A stretch of DNA of 64,000 nucleotides from Metabacillus sp. B2-18 (GCF_021117275.1 NZ_CP088245.1:3261501-3325500); one strand, 5' to 3'; counted from the first letter of the stretch, positions 7,738 to 17,223 are shown. A program made the numbers and translations. Notes: generated from the sequence alone by a model not told the origin.

Positions 7738-9000
7738 TTACGCTTTATGTCCACCAACAAGCGTGGCACGTTGCTTGGCTGTGCCAGCAGGCGTATAGGA
7801 CACAGCCCGTAAAATGGCATCAGAACCATATTTATGACGGATCGAGTCCATCACATACCCTAAAGTGCGTTGTTTTGTACGATTTGGTCGAAATAAATCA
7901 AGCTGCATTTCACAGTCATCTTCAATATTCGAGAGGGCGATTGAAATTTTCCGTACGGTTTTATTCTCATAAAATTTTTCAAAAAGCTGAAGACATGTTT
8001 CATAAATATCCATTGTAATATTTGTTGGTTCCTCAATTGTTTTAGAGCGATAAAACCCGCCACCAAATTCATCACTGCTATACCCAATTCCAAGGCTAAT
8101 TGTACGACCAACCTTTTGATGCTGACGGGCTCTTCGGGCCACTTCCTCACTTATCTCTAATATCACATGCTTGACTTCTTCCGGGTCAGGGTAATCGCGA
8201 AGCAGCATTTGGCTTTTCCCAAAACTAATTTGCCCTTGCATAATCGGCGCCCCAACTTCTGATAAATCAACACCCCATGCATGATAATAGAGCTGATTCC
8301 CCATTACCCCAAATTTCTTTTCCAAAAGCTCAAGAGGATAGTTAGCAAGCTGTCCAATATTAAAAATCCCCATTCGATTTAAGGTTTTTTGCACTCTTGA
8401 CCCAATTCCCCACATGTCACTTAGCGGTTCGATTTTCCATAGTTTTTCCTTTACATCGTCATATGTCCATTCAGCAACACCTGTCTTTTTCGCTTCAGTA
8501 TCTAAGCATACTTTTGCTAAAAGCATATTTGGTCCAATTCCAATGGCACTTGGGAGGGAAAATTCCCGTTCCATGTCATCACGAATTTTATGAGCAATCG
8601 TTAAAGCATCTCCCCAAATATGCTCCACCCCATCTACTTTAATAAAGCTTTCATCAACACTATAAGTGTGGATTGCATCTTTTGGTACATAACGATGAAA
8701 AAGCCTTGTCAGCTCTGTTGAAATACGGACATATGTCGCCATCTTCGGATTCACAATTGTAATCCGGGGATCCTTTGGTACTTCAAACAGTCTGGAACCT
8801 GTTTTAATTCCAAATTCCTTTTTTAGTCGGGGAGAAGCAGCCAAGACGATACTCCCTTGCCGCTCCGTATCACCTACAACAGCCAAATAACAGGTTAATG
8901 GGTCCAACCCAAGCAACACGGCGGCACAACTTGCATAAAAGCTTTTCATATCAATACAAAGAATCTTTTGTTTTGGCAGCTGATCGTAGTTTTCAATCAT
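7738..9000 (-). CDS. polYB: Y-family translesion DNA polymerase (UvrX/PolYB type)
   Basis: The 420-residue protein is a translesion polymerase of the YqjW/UvrX branch. The catalytic Asp lies in CIDMKSFYASC (about residues 15-25), and YSVDES (about 115-120) supplies the other metal ligands (SIDE motif variant). Helix-hairpin-helix segments (GIGSRV) and a little-finger domain follow. The C-terminus carries a QLDLF segment resembling a beta-clamp-binding motif. I use the ATG at 9000, preceded by TGGAGGA; an in-frame ATG at 9015 overlaps that ribosome binding site. Upstream are a sigma-A promoter and two LexA-like boxes, and downstream an SGNH hydrolase and a YolD-like gene. Confidence 0.92.
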   Translation of the reverse strand: MIENYDQLPKQKILCIDMKSFYASCAAVLLGLDPLTCYLAVVGDTERQGSIVLAASPRLKKEFGIKTGSRLFEVPKDPRITIVNPKMATYVRISTELTRLFHRYVPKDAIHTYSVDESFIKVDGVEHIWGDALTIAHKIRDDMEREFSLPSAIGIGPNMLLAKVCLDTEAKKTGVAEWTYDDVKEKLWKIEPLSDMWGIGSRVQKTLNRMGIFNIGQLANYPLELLEKKFGVMGNQLYYHAWGVDLSEVGAPIMQGQISFGKSQMLLRDYPDPEEVKHVILEISEEVARRARQHQKVGRTISLGIGYSSDEFGGGFYRSKTIEEPTNITMDIYETCLQLFEKFYENKTVRKISIALSNIEDDCEMQLDLFRPNRTKQRTLGYVMDSIRHKYGSDAILRAVSYTPAGTAKQRATLVGGHKA

Positions 9001-9017
9001 AGCCGTTTCCTCCAAAT

Positions 9018-9077
9018 AGAATATATGTTCGTATAAAGTATATTCTATATATTAAGCGAATATACGTTCGATTTCAA
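9018..9077 (-). promoter_or_regulatory. SOS promoter of polYB with two LexA (DinR)-like boxes
   Basis: On the reverse strand a -35 TTGAAA (9077-9072), a 17-bp spacer and a -10 TAATAT (9054-9049) are present. The spacer contains CGAACGTATATTCG (9070-9057), one mismatch from the Bacillus LexA consensus CGAACRNRYGTTCG. A second site, CGAACATATATTCT (9031-9018), two mismatches, lies in the early transcribed region. LexA bound to the spacer box would block RNA polymerase. Confidence 0.82.
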
Positions 9078-9149
9078 TGGTAGTTTTCACCATGAAACAT
9101 GATCGACAAATACTTAAAAAGATGTATACTACCTTTAAAGAGGTGAAGT

Positions 9150-9344
9150 ATGGAAGAAAAGATACTTTTAAAAATGCTTCGGAAAAGCTTTTTACAATAC
9201 GGAAGAAATCTTAATGAAGATCCATTATCAAGTGAGGATTCAGCTTATTTACTCAAAAAGATAGCCGCAGATAAAAACGATGATACAGAATGGTATGAGG
9301 TTATAGAGGATGCTGTCTATAGCTATGTAACAAATCAAGAATAA
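9150..9344 (+). CDS. yqzH: YqzH-like small protein
   Basis: This 64-residue acidic protein starts at ATG 9150 after AAAGAGGTGAAG. It has no membrane segment or metal motif. The sequence (EEKILLKMLRKSFLQYGRN start, YSYVTNQE end) and position divergent from polYB match the uncharacterised YqzH family of Bacillus. Function is unknown. Confidence 0.7.
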   Translation: MEEKILLKMLRKSFLQYGRNLNEDPLSSEDSAYLLKKIAADKNDDTEWYEVIEDAVYSYVTNQE

Positions 9345-9347
9345 AAG

Positions 9348-9379
9348 AGCCTTGTGAGTCAAGAAGACATCACAAGGCT
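9348..9379 (-). terminator. Hairpin between yqzH and the methyltransferase gene
   Basis: AGCCTTGTGA (9348-9357) pairs with TCACAAGGCT (9370-9379). On the reverse strand it is followed by CTTTTATTCTT, and it lies right after the methyltransferase stop, so it mainly terminates that gene and may also serve yqzH. Confidence 0.75.
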
Positions 9380-9380
9380 A

Positions 9381-10328
9381 CTATTCACAAACAAGAATTT
9401 GTCTCGTAAAACTTCCCTTTTTCGCAACACAACGATCAACAATGTTAAAGCCTGCTTTTTCTATTAAATAATCAATTGTTTCAATTGTCACAACAACAAC
9501 TTTACTAGTAAAGTTACGAGCACTTCGGAGCATTTCAAGCTGCTTATCTGGATCTAGAACTGAGCAGAGATTATAAGGCATATCAATAATAGCTACATCA
9601 TAACAACCGGTCACATCAAGAATGTCCCTTAAGCTAACTTCCCCTTTTAAACCAAAATAAGCAATATTTTCTCGGGCAATCGGACATACAAGTGGATTAT
9701 TGTCACTCCCAACAATGTTAATCCCCATTGATAACGCTTCTACTAAAACTGTTCCGGATCCGCAACAAGGATCAATTGCTTTAATATTATCTACCTCAGG
9801 GACAGCAATATTAACAACAGCTCTGGCGACTCTAGTACTTAAAGCCGTTGAATAATTTTTAGGTTTATTTTGATGTAAAAACCAAATCGATTCACTTTTG
9901 ATATATTGGCCAAATACCCAGCTATTTTGATACTTCATAATAGCAAACAATAAATCAGGGTTAACTAAATCCACTTTACCAATTATTTGTTGCCCAATTT
10001 CACGTTCGATTTTACGTCTTTCATTAAAACTTACTTTTTTATAACTAGCCAAATCAGCATGTTCAATGAAAAGAACTTTAAACGTGTCATCCTCAATACT
10101 CAATCCCTCTATTTGCTGAGCAATGTCGGTAAGAGAATCCGATCTAACCATAACATCTACTCTTTCGTTAATAAACGGACTTCGACTTGGATCAATCTTT
10201 ACAGTTGTTTCTATTACACTAGAATCAGTATCAAACCCAAAAAGAGAGCGCATCTCCAGCTGGCACAATGAAAGCTCATCTTCATGACAAGTAAATGTAT
10301 AAATAAATTTAGTTTGTTGTTGAGCCAA
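9381..10328 (-). CDS. TRM11-like SAM-dependent methyltransferase
   Basis: The 315-residue protein has an N-terminal region resembling the substrate-binding half of TRM11/THUMP-type enzymes. Its C-terminal Rossmann methyltransferase domain has the SAM-binding motif DPCCGSGTVLVEA at about residues 187-199 and a DMPYNL catalytic motif near 248, the D/N-P-P-Y type used by N-methyltransferases. An RNA guanosine or other nucleic-acid N-methylation role is inferred. I use the TTG at 10328 after AAAGGTGG; a TTG-initiated extension to 10349 is possible. It is monocistronic. The substrate cannot be told from sequence. Confidence 0.75.
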   Translation of the reverse strand: MAQQQTKFIYTFTCHEDELSLCQLEMRSLFGFDTDSSVIETTVKIDPSRSPFINERVDVMVRSDSLTDIAQQIEGLSIEDDTFKVLFIEHADLASYKKVSFNERRKIEREIGQQIIGKVDLVNPDLLFAIMKYQNSWVFGQYIKSESIWFLHQNKPKNYSTALSTRVARAVVNIAVPEVDNIKAIDPCCGSGTVLVEALSMGINIVGSDNNPLVCPIARENIAYFGLKGEVSLRDILDVTGCYDVAIIDMPYNLCSVLDPDKQLEMLRSARNFTSKVVVVTIETIDYLIEKAGFNIVDRCVAKKGSFTRQILVCE

Positions 10329-10437
10329 GCACGTTCCACCTTTACACAAAAATATTATTTTGAATCAGTTGGTGTTCCCCTGATGAATATACATTTGCCA
10401 ATGACCTCTATTATATATCCAAATTAGGCAATAAAAA

Positions 10438-10466
10438 AAGACATAATGCCTTTTAACACTATGTCT
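10438..10466 (-). terminator. Terminator of the yqjP-yqjQ operon
   Basis: On the reverse strand AGACATA and TATGTCT form a stem followed by TTTTTTTATT, directly after the SDR gene stop at 10472. Confidence 0.87.
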
Positions 10467-10471
10467 AAACC

Positions 10472-11266
10472 TTATTTCTTAAAAAATGCTTTTCCTGCTA
10501 GTTTTTCAAAAAGTCTCGGCATCACCTGATAAAGGGTGCTTCCAGCATTCATCCAAGCTGGTAAATTAATTTCCCGTCTTGGAGTCAGCATAGAAGCCAC
10601 AATGATACGAGCTACCTTATTAGGGTCGAGCATCCAACGTTCAACATTTTTCACATAGTCTCCCTGTTTATCAGCAATTGTGAAAAAATTTGTTTTAATC
10701 GGTCCAGGATTTACAGAGGTAACAAAAATCCCATGCTGTTTAACTTCCATTCGTAAACTGTTTGTAAATCCTAAAACGGCATGTTTACTAGCAGAGTACA
10801 AACTTGATTTTGGTGTTGCAATTTTCCCAGCCTGTGAAGCAATATTAATAATATGTCCCTTTCTTCTTTTCATCATAGCTGGCAGCACCATCTTTGTGCT
10901 GGCAACTAGACCGAAGACATTGACCTCAAACATACTTTTCATTTCATCTAATGAAGAATGAAGCACCTCATTAAAAATACCAAATCCAGCATTATTAACA
11001 AGAATGTCAATTGAACCCACATCACGTTCAATCGTTGAAAAAACAGTTTGAATTGATTGAAGGTCTTGAACATCCAATGAATAATAGTGACATGAAACAC
11101 CATAATTCTGCTTAATACGCTCAGAAAGCTTTGCTAAAACTTCTTCTCTTCTAGCAAGCAAAACAAGATGAGCACCATTTTTCGCACATTCGATCGCAAT
11201 TTTTTCACCAATTCCACTAGAAGCACCAGTAATGGCGACGTAGCACCCTTGTATACGAGAATTCAA
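10472..11266 (-). CDS. yqjQ: Short-chain dehydrogenase/reductase (YqjQ-like)
   Basis: This 264-residue SDR has the NAD(P)-binding TGASSGIGE motif near residue 14, NNAGFGIF near 90, and the catalytic Ser / YSASK pair around residues 142-159. A C-terminal tail ([13 protein letters not shown]) with a hydrophobic segment may associate with membrane. The TTG at 11266, six bases after GAGGTG, is the best start; the GTG at 11275 is part of that ribosome binding site. It follows yqjP within a few bases, so the two are an operon. Substrate unknown. Confidence 0.85.
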   Translation of the reverse strand: MNSRIQGCYVAITGASSGIGEKIAIECAKNGAHLVLLARREEVLAKLSERIKQNYGVSCHYYSLDVQDLQSIQTVFSTIERDVGSIDILVNNAGFGIFNEVLHSSLDEMKSMFEVNVFGLVASTKMVLPAMMKRRKGHIINIASQAGKIATPKSSLYSASKHAVLGFTNSLRMEVKQHGIFVTSVNPGPIKTNFFTIADKQGDYVKNVERWMLDPNKVARIIVASMLTPRREINLPAWMNAGSTLYQVMPRLFEKLAGKAFFKK

Positions 11267-11277
11267 TCTTATCACCT

Positions 11278-12255
11278 CTATTTCTCTACAACATAAAAAA
11301 GAGCAGGAATGTTTGTTTCATCAATTTTAATTTGACCTTTGTCCTCAAGATAGTCAAGCTGTCCAACTGTCTCTGACATAGTCAGCATAAGCTGCTTATA
11401 GTATATAGTAGGAAAAAGTGCTTTACACACTTCAAATGCGGTTAAAGGCTTTTCCTGTAAGAACCCTTTAACTAGCTCTGCCCTTTCAGCTTGTTTTTTC
11501 AAACGATAGGCAATAAGTTCATGAGCATTCTCAATATTTCCCCCATGCCCTGGATAAACAACAGATAGCGACAATTCAAGCAATTTAGAAATTGAGTTGT
11601 TTAACTGCAGCTGAGGCCTTGGTCTGTTGATAACCCCTTCAATCATTGGTGGTTCTAGTAAAGGGTTTGGGGAGATGTCCTTTAATAATAAATCTCCCCC
11701 AACTAGTATACCTGTCTTTTCTTCATATAAAACGATGTGACTTTGAGCATGACCCGGCGTTTCCATAACAATCCATCCAGATAGTCCAGCAATCTCCATT
11801 CCTTCTATTAGATTATGATGTAACTCCCGATTACACGAATATTCTAAAGTATCATTCAATTTTTGTATAGAAGGTAAGAAATTTTTATCAAGTCCAAAGG
11901 TGAGAAAAAGTTGTTCAAAATACCGAGCTTGAGTTTGCAGGAATCTTTCATCTTTTTTTAACCACGGCTTGTTAAAAGGGTGTCCAAACACAGGAATGTT
12001 CTTATCCAAATAATCAAGCATACCAACATGATCAGGATGATGATGTGTTATGATGATTTGTTCAATATCATCTGGAGTGTAACCATATTCTTTTAATTGA
12101 TGTTGAAAGGAAAGCCACGCTTCTTCTGTTTTAGGCCCAGCATCAACTAGTGTTAAACGCTCTCCCTTAATTAAATAAACATTTACATCCCCTACCGGAA
12201 ACGGTGTGGGTAAAATAATTTTCAAAATTTGCTTTGCCTGTGTTATCTGGTTCAT
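11278..12255 (-). CDS. yqjP: Metallo-beta-lactamase fold hydrolase (YqjP-like)
   Basis: The 325-residue protein carries the zinc-binding HHHPDH motif near residues 71-76, further ligands in ETPGHAQSH (about 165-173) and GGDLL, and GHGG near 235, as in glyoxalase II-like MBL hydrolases. A C-terminal winged-helix-like region follows (about 255-320), as in LACTB2/RNase Z-related hydrolases. Thioester or phosphodiester hydrolysis is possible; the substrate is not defined. It is the first gene of the yqjP-yqjQ operon, divergent from the proI leader. Confidence 0.85.
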   Translation of the reverse strand: MNQITQAKQILKIILPTPFPVGDVNVYLIKGERLTLVDAGPKTEEAWLSFQHQLKEYGYTPDDIEQIIITHHHPDHVGMLDYLDKNIPVFGHPFNKPWLKKDERFLQTQARYFEQLFLTFGLDKNFLPSIQKLNDTLEYSCNRELHHNLIEGMEIAGLSGWIVMETPGHAQSHIVLYEEKTGILVGGDLLLKDISPNPLLEPPMIEGVINRPRPQLQLNNSISKLLELSLSVVYPGHGGNIENAHELIAYRLKKQAERAELVKGFLQEKPLTAFEVCKALFPTIYYKQLMLTMSETVGQLDYLEDKGQIKIDETNIPALFYVVEK

Positions 12256-12444
12256 TCAATCATCCCCATTATTATTTTTATATAAGTTTACTTAATCCAA
12301 AAACAGGAAATAATTATAATCAAATTATGTATCTGTATTAGGTTTTCTTTATTCTAAACAAATTATCTATTTCTATTGTACCTTGCAAACACCACCTTGT
12401 CATTATATTCAAATAATTCAAATATTTAATGATATAAAGAAAAC

Positions 12445-12474
12445 TTGACAACAGCTTGTCTAACGCTGCATAAT
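12445..12474 (+). promoter_or_regulatory. Sigma-A promoter of the proI leader
   Basis: TTGACA at 12445-12450, an 18-bp spacer and CATAAT at 12469-12474 predict transcription starting near 12481, which would include the entire T-box leader. The bases 12256-12440 between this and yqjP contain no gene that I can see. Confidence 0.65.
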
Positions 12475-12540
12475 GAATAAAAATTTATATCTTTGTATAG
12501 TTGTAGTGTCTTTAATATACATAGCGTTGATTAGGAATAG

Positions 12541-12742
12541 TAGATAAAAAGGCGTAAAAGAGAGTGGAGTCCATGGCTGAAAGGCTTCATTGCCAACCTT
12601 TTATTGAACCTGCCCTATGAGCTGTTAGGTAAACCTAACCGTATGTCTGCGATAAAGATTATAAGCTGGGAATGCATAGACATTCCAAAAAAGGTGGTAC
12701 CGCGGAGTCATTCCGTCCTTATTATAGGGCAGAATGGCTTTT
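12541..12742 (+). promoter_or_regulatory. T-box leader (proline) controlling proI
   Basis: The conserved T-box AAGGTGGTACCGCGG lies at 12691-12705. Upstream is a stem-I region whose specifier is most likely CCT (Pro) at 12609-12611, in the usual GAAC-codon setting. After the T-box a terminator stem (AGTCATTCCGTCC with GGGCAGAATGGCT, 12707-12736) is followed by TTTTTT. Uncharged tRNA-Pro would pair with the specifier and with TGGT of the T-box, stabilise the antiterminator and turn on proI. This is the arrangement known for B. subtilis proI. Confidence 0.93.
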
Positions 12743-12843
12743 TTATTTATTGAATGCTAGGGCTCGGTTAAACTGGCGGTCATTTCTTCTCACTAGCAGG
12801 AATGGAACTTATTAAGATCACACAATAAAAAGGGAGAGAAATC

Positions 12844-13680
12844 ATGGAGAAAATTGGATTTATTGGAGCTGGCTCAATGGCTGAGGCCATGGTTGCAGGA
12901 CTTATAAAAGGCAATGTATTTCAAGCGGAGCAAATCATTGTGTCCAATCGCTCAAATTCAGATCGACTAGATGAATTATCGGTAAAGTACGGTGTAAAAA
13001 CAACACATGATAAAAAACAATTAGTAAAAGATGCTTCCATAATCGTACTAGCAATGAAACCTAAAGATGTAAAAGCAGGGTTTGACGGTGTACAAAGTTT
13101 AATAAAAGATCATCTAATTGTTTCTGTCTTAGCAGGGATTTCCATTCAAACAATTACAGCTATTCTTGGAAAGAAAGCTTCTATCGTTAGAGCGATGCCA
13201 AATACATCCGCAGCTATTGGCAAATCCGCGACCGCTATTGCAGGAAGTGATTCTGTTACAATGAAGCAAATGAGAAGATGTGTGTCTCTTTTTGAAGCAA
13301 TCGGGATTTGTAAAATTGTTGAAGAGAATCAGTTAGATGCTGTTACTGGGTTGTCTGGAAGTGGTCCTGCCTATATTTATTATTTAGTAGAATCAATGGA
13401 AAAGGCTGCTGTTGAAGTAGGTTTAGATCCTTTTGTTGCCAGGGATTTAATTGTTCAAACCTTATTAGGGGCATCTGAAATGATTGCTGTTTCAGAAAAA
13501 CACCCATCACAGCTAAGGAAGGAAGTAACAAGTCCAAATGGCACGACAGAAGCAGGCATTTCCATTCTTAAGGAAAAACAGGTAGAGGAAGCGTTCATAT
13601 CATGTATCAAACGGGCAACAGAACGTTCAGAGGAATTAAAAGCAATGTTCTCTGAAGAATTGGTCACTAATAAAAAATAA
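12844..13680 (+). CDS. proI: Pyrroline-5-carboxylate reductase
   Basis: The 278-residue enzyme reduces 1-pyrroline-5-carboxylate to proline, the last biosynthetic step, using NAD(P)H. It has the N-terminal Rossmann motif GFIGAGSMAEA (residues 5-15), AMKPKD near 75, and the family signature LSGSGPAYIYYLVE around 168-181 plus SPNGTTEAG near 230. The ATG at 12844 follows AAAGGGAGAG. Proline-responsive control by the T-box identifies it as ProI rather than a catabolic paralogue. A strong terminator follows. Confidence 0.95.
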   Translation: MEKIGFIGAGSMAEAMVAGLIKGNVFQAEQIIVSNRSNSDRLDELSVKYGVKTTHDKKQLVKDASIIVLAMKPKDVKAGFDGVQSLIKDHLIVSVLAGISIQTITAILGKKASIVRAMPNTSAAIGKSATAIAGSDSVTMKQMRRCVSLFEAIGICKIVEENQLDAVTGLSGSGPAYIYYLVESMEKAAVEVGLDPFVARDLIVQTLLGASEMIAVSEKHPSQLRKEVTSPNGTTEAGISILKEKQVEEAFISCIKRATERSEELKAMFSEELVTNKK

Positions 13681-13685
13681 AACGA

Positions 13686-13720
13686 ACAGGGATTTCATGT
13701 AATGTGAAATCCCTGTTTTT
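13686..13720 (+). terminator. Intrinsic terminator of proI
   Basis: A long stem, ACAGGGATTTCA with TGAAATCCCTGT, followed by TTTTT, begins a few bases after the proI stop. Confidence 0.92.
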
Positions 13721-13834
13721 GATTATAAAGACAAAACCTTGACTAGAAATCTAATCTCCCTTCACCTCATCAATTTGAGTGAATTATAAATTTTTGCACA
13801 AAATAATGAAAACTAAATTTAAGAGGTGATACAG

Positions 13835-14398
13835 ATGTCTAATTTCCTTGAAGGCACCATTGAATTTATCAAAACAAATCTAAATAATACAACTCAACGA
13901 CCACTACATATCGGTGAAGCAATGACTTTGTGGACTTTCTCCATTTTACTTGATGAAGCAAATGCTTTTTGCTACATAGGAGAAAATACATCAGATGATC
14001 AAGATATACAGAAGATGTTAAAAGACAGTATTAAAAACTGTGCTGAACAATCAAACGAAGTTAAAAAGCTTATGATGAAGGAAGGCGTCCCTATCCCAAA
14101 CGCAACTCCCCCAAAACCAAACTCTGACGCATTGGACGTTCCTTATGGAACAAAGATGACTGATGAAGAAATAGCAAATGGTTTAATTGCAAAAGAGCTT
14201 GCAGCAATTAATTTATGTAACGGGGCATTAACACAGGCTATCCGCAATGATGTGGGAGCTATGTTTTTAAAATTTTATAATGAAAAAGTGAATTCTTTAT
14301 TTATTGTTAAAACAATAATGCTTGAAAGAGGTTGGTTAAAAGTTCCCCCATCTTTTGCAGTAGCCGGACACCCTAATTCGTCTGAAGGAAAAAAGTAA
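13835..14398 (+). CDS. DUF3231 family protein (CotF-like)
   Basis: This 187-residue protein is mostly helical and matches the DUF3231 pattern, whose members often carry two copies of the domain in about 330 residues; only one copy is seen here. Helices around LHIGEAMTLWTF (about 25-36) and EIANGLIAKELAAI (about 115-128) resemble the spore coat F/ferritin-like bundle. The ATG at 13835 has AAGAGGTG six bases upstream. No signal peptide is present. A spore-surface role is possible by family, not shown by sequence. Confidence 0.8.
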   Translation: MSNFLEGTIEFIKTNLNNTTQRPLHIGEAMTLWTFSILLDEANAFCYIGENTSDDQDIQKMLKDSIKNCAEQSNEVKKLMMKEGVPIPNATPPKPNSDALDVPYGTKMTDEEIANGLIAKELAAINLCNGALTQAIRNDVGAMFLKFYNEKVNSLFIVKTIMLERGWLKVPPSFAVAGHPNSSEGKK

Positions 14399-14410
14399 TT
14401 ATCCTATCAT

Positions 14411-14458
14411 AAAAAACCTTTATCTCTTAGAAAAGCTCTATAAGGGTAAAGGTTTTTC
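14411..14458. terminator. Bidirectional terminator
   Basis: AAAAAACCTTTA and TAAAGGTTTTT form the outer stem between the convergent DUF3231 and CWC genes. It overlaps the end of the CWC gene. Confidence 0.75.
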
Positions 14459-14620
14459 ATAATCATTCACGCATTTTTTACAAATACAGGAATCTTCAAA
14501 AGAAGTAGTAGCCAATAATTTTTGTGGAAATGATGCAGTCATGCACCAACATGTTTTTGGTTGCTGCCCTTTAGAAATTGCACATTGATTATCATTTTGA
14601 CATAAGGGACACTTCTTCAT
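14438..14620 (-). CDS. Cysteine-rich CWC family protein
   Basis: This 60-residue protein has eight or so cysteines in the pattern CPLCQNDNQC (residues 4-13), CWC (about 24-26) and CICKKC (about 45-50). That pattern suits one or two structural zinc sites and is the signature of the CWC family. The ATG at 14620 follows GGAAGGTG; an upstream ATG at 14653 is less well supported. The function of the family is unknown. Confidence 0.82.
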   Translation of the reverse strand: MKKCPLCQNDNQCAISKGQQPKTCWCMTASFPQKLLATTSFEDSCICKKCVNDYEKPLPL

Positions 14621-14743
14621 ATTACACCTTCCATAACGGTAACTTTCATACATGTTTCATTTTAACACTAAATCCACTTCTAGAATAATTTACTTTGCAT
14701 CAAAAGTAAGTTGAAATTAATACTAATTAATGGAGGTGAGGAA

Positions 14744-14887
14744 GTGTTTAACCGTAATGTTATGAATTTATTACTTAAAAGTACAATACTGTCAACTTTA
14801 TTTAGTTTTATTGTCATTACACTCACTGTTTATCATCATTTTCAAATAAAGAATTTACTACAGAAGCTTGAGAATAGATCAGCATAG
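14744..14887 (+). CDS. 47-residue single-pass membrane small protein
   Basis: A GTG at 14744 follows a strong GGAGGTGAGG and opens a 47-codon frame ending at TAG 14887, then a terminator. One hydrophobic segment (about residues 14-31, STLFSFIVITLTVYHH) is followed by a short amphipathic basic/acidic tail. The family is not recognised. The ribosome binding site and dedicated terminator support a real gene. Confidence 0.65.
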   Translation: MFNRNVMNLLLKSTILSTLFSFIVITLTVYHHFQIKNLLQKLENRSA

Positions 14888-14899
14888 TATTTGCTAACC

Positions 14900-14930
14900 A
14901 GCCACTAACAAGTTAAGTGGCTTTTTTACC
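14900..14930 (+). terminator. Terminator of the 47-aa ORF
   Basis: AGCCACTAAC pairs with GTTAAGTGGCT (one bulge), followed by TTTTTT. Confidence 0.82.
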
Positions 14931-15029
14931 TTTAAACTACATACAATGAACAGGCAGAAAACATGCCTATTTTCATTTAGATTGTTATAATCTTCCCGTA
15001 AACATAATCTACATAATGGAGGAGAAACA

Positions 15030-16046
15030 ATGAAAACGAAGCTTTTTCAACCTTATCAAATAAAAGATGTTACGATAAAGAACCGTATTGTTATGTCACC
15101 TATGTGTATGTATTCTTCAACGGGTCAACAAGGATTTGTAGAAGACTTTCATATGACCCATTATATTAGTCGTGCAGTAGGTCAAGTAGGGTTAATTATG
15201 GTTGAAGCAACGGCTGTTACTCCACAAGGACGAATATCTTCTCAAGACCTAGGAATATGGAGTGATGATCATCTTCCTCAACTAAAGAAACTAGTATCAG
15301 GTATAAAAAATTACGGCTCTACAACTGCGATACAGCTTGCACATGCCGGTCGTAAAGCAACGGTTGATGGCGAGATATATGCTCCATCAGCTATTCCATT
15401 TGATGATCATTCTAAAACACCAACAGCTATGACAAAAGAAGATATTACATCTACCGTTCAAGCCTTTCAAGATGGAGCGAAACGTGCAAAAGAAGCTGGT
15501 TTTGACATTATCGAGATTCATGGGGCACATGGATATTTAATCAACGAGTTTCTATCACCTTTATCAAATAAACGTGAAGATGAATATGGTGGAACACCAG
15601 AAAATCGCTATCGTTTATTAAGTGAAGTGATTGAGTCTGTAAAAGAAGTTTGGGATGGTCCACTATTCGTCCGTATTTCTGCTACTGATTATCACGAGGA
15701 AGGATTAGATGTTTCAGATTACGTTGAATTTGCTAAGAAAATGAAGGAACAAGGTGTTGACTTAATCGATGTAAGCTCAGGAGCAGTTGTCACAGCCAAA
15801 ATCAACGTGTTTCCAGGCTACCAAGTCCGTTTTGCTGAAAAAATTAAAGAAGAGGCAAAGATAGCAACTGGCGCTGTCGGGCTTATCACGACCGGATTGC
15901 AAGCGGAAGAAATTTTACAAAACAATCGAGCTGATCTTATCTTTATCGCGAGAGAGTTGCTAAGAGACCCTTATTTCCCAAGAACAGCAGCAGCTCAGCT
16001 TAAAGAAACAATTGATTCTCCAAAACAGTATGACCGGGGCTGGTAA
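15030..16046 (+). CDS. namA: NADPH dehydrogenase, old yellow enzyme family (YqjM)
   Basis: The 338-residue flavoprotein reduces activated C=C bonds and nitro compounds using NADPH and FMN. SPMCMYS (about residues 23-29) holds the Cys and Tyr typical of the YqjM class. [17 protein letters not shown] (about 161-177) supplies the His pair that binds substrate. [10 protein letters not shown] and a C-terminal GLIT...[11 protein letters not shown] complete the FMN barrel. In B. subtilis the orthologue answers electrophile stress. The ATG at 15030 follows AATGGAGGAG. The gene is convergent with rnz. Confidence 0.94.
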   Translation: MKTKLFQPYQIKDVTIKNRIVMSPMCMYSSTGQQGFVEDFHMTHYISRAVGQVGLIMVEATAVTPQGRISSQDLGIWSDDHLPQLKKLVSGIKNYGSTTAIQLAHAGRKATVDGEIYAPSAIPFDDHSKTPTAMTKEDITSTVQAFQDGAKRAKEAGFDIIEIHGAHGYLINEFLSPLSNKREDEYGGTPENRYRLLSEVIESVKEVWDGPLFVRISATDYHEEGLDVSDYVEFAKKMKEQGVDLIDVSSGAVVTAKINVFPGYQVRFAEKIKEEAKIATGAVGLITTGLQAEEILQNNRADLIFIARELLRDPYFPRTAAAQLKETIDSPKQYDRGW

Positions 16047-16051
16047 GACAA

Positions 16052-16088
16052 AAAGGAGAGATGGTTTAAAATCCATCTCTCCTTTTTT
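16052..16088. terminator. Bidirectional terminator between namA and rnz
   Basis: A perfect stem GGAGAGATGG / CCATCTCTCC, flanked by AAAAA and TTTTTTT, serves both convergent genes. Confidence 0.92.
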
Positions 16089-16093
16089 TGGTA

Positions 16094-17023
16094 TCAATTA
16101 TTCTTTGGTATTTCAATTTGCATAAAATCTGTTGCTATTAACGATAAAGGAAAGGTATCTTTAGCCTCCTGAAGTAGTAAATCATGCTGCTCTGTCGTTT
16201 GGTAACGAGAGCTGATGTGCGTAAGTATCAGCTTTTTTGCATTAGATTTTTTTGCGATTTTAGCTGCATCAATAGTCGTTGAATGAAAATAATTATATGC
16301 AAGCTGCTGATCTTCCTTAGAAAACGTTGCTTCATGAATAAGCACATCGGATTCTTCCGCTAGTTTAATACTTTTTTCAGTGTAGCGCGTGTCACCTAAA
16401 ATTGTCACAACTCTTCCCTTTTGTTTTGGTCCAACAAATTCGTCTCCATTAATAACTGAGCCATTTGGTAACCGAATGGCTCCCCCATTTTTAATTTTTT
16501 GGTAAATCGGTCCCGGGGGTAATCCAAGCTTTTTGAGCTTATCAACATGTAAAGGACCGGGTAAATCTTTTTCAATCACTCGATAACCGTATGAATCAAT
16601 TCCATGATCTAATTTTTCAGTAATAACTTGAAATAATTCATCCTCAAAGATAATTCCATCTTCAATTTCTACAAATTTTATTTCATAAGTTAAATGTGTA
16701 TGGCTAACAGAAAGTGAGAGTTTCACAAACTCCTCAATTCCTTTAGGTCCATATATTGTTAAAGGTGTTTCCCCACCTTGAAATGACCTTGAACTGATTA
16801 ACCCTGGTAAGCCGTAAATATGATCGCCATGCATATGTGTAATAAAGATTTTTTCAATCTTTCTAGGCTTAATAGAAGTATGTAAAATTTGATGCTGCGT
16901 CGCTTCACCACAATCAAATAACCATACTGCATTTCTCTCCTCTAATAGCTGGAGGGCTATACTCGTAACATTACGAGCTTTAGCAGGAATTCCGGCTCCT
17001 GTACCGAGAAACATAATATTCAA
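16094..17023 (-). CDS. rnz: Ribonuclease Z
   Basis: The 309-residue endonuclease trims 3' ends of tRNA precursors lacking encoded CCA. It has the zinc ligands HMHGDH (about residues 63-68), a GDTRYTEKS region near 215, HEATF, and THISSRY (about 270) as in bacterial RNase Z. I use the TTG at 17023, seven bases after AGGAGG, because it gives the conserved [12 protein letters not shown]-terminus after four residues. An upstream ATG at 17053 adds ten residues without a ribosome binding site. Confidence 0.93.
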   Translation of the reverse strand: MNIMFLGTGAGIPAKARNVTSIALQLLEERNAVWLFDCGEATQHQILHTSIKPRKIEKIFITHMHGDHIYGLPGLISSRSFQGGETPLTIYGPKGIEEFVKLSLSVSHTHLTYEIKFVEIEDGIIFEDELFQVITEKLDHGIDSYGYRVIEKDLPGPLHVDKLKKLGLPPGPIYQKIKNGGAIRLPNGSVINGDEFVGPKQKGRVVTILGDTRYTEKSIKLAEESDVLIHEATFSKEDQQLAYNYFHSTTIDAAKIAKKSNAKKLILTHISSRYQTTEQHDLLLQEAKDTFPLSLIATDFMQIEIPKNN

Positions 17024-17192
17024 TAATGCCTCCTCCTTTACTTTATCAAGCATACATGAAAGAGAATGATTTATGAAACAATTTAAGTCTTTGACTATAA
17101 TTTTTGTTAGATAAATTGGTACAATTTCGCATTGAATTTTTTCCCTTTATCGGTGTTTTTCACAACTTCATGAATAAAAATTCAATCAACCT

Positions 17193-17223
17193 CTTGACCA
17201 ATCCATCAATTATTGTCTAAAAT
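17193..17223 (+). promoter_or_regulatory. Candidate sigma-A promoter upstream of zwf
   Basis: Within the 456-base rnz-zwf intergenic region, TTGACC is followed after 18 bases by TAAAAT. This would leave a leader of about 250 bases before zwf. No convincing riboswitch, small ORF or other gene was seen in 17024-17479. Confidence 0.4.
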
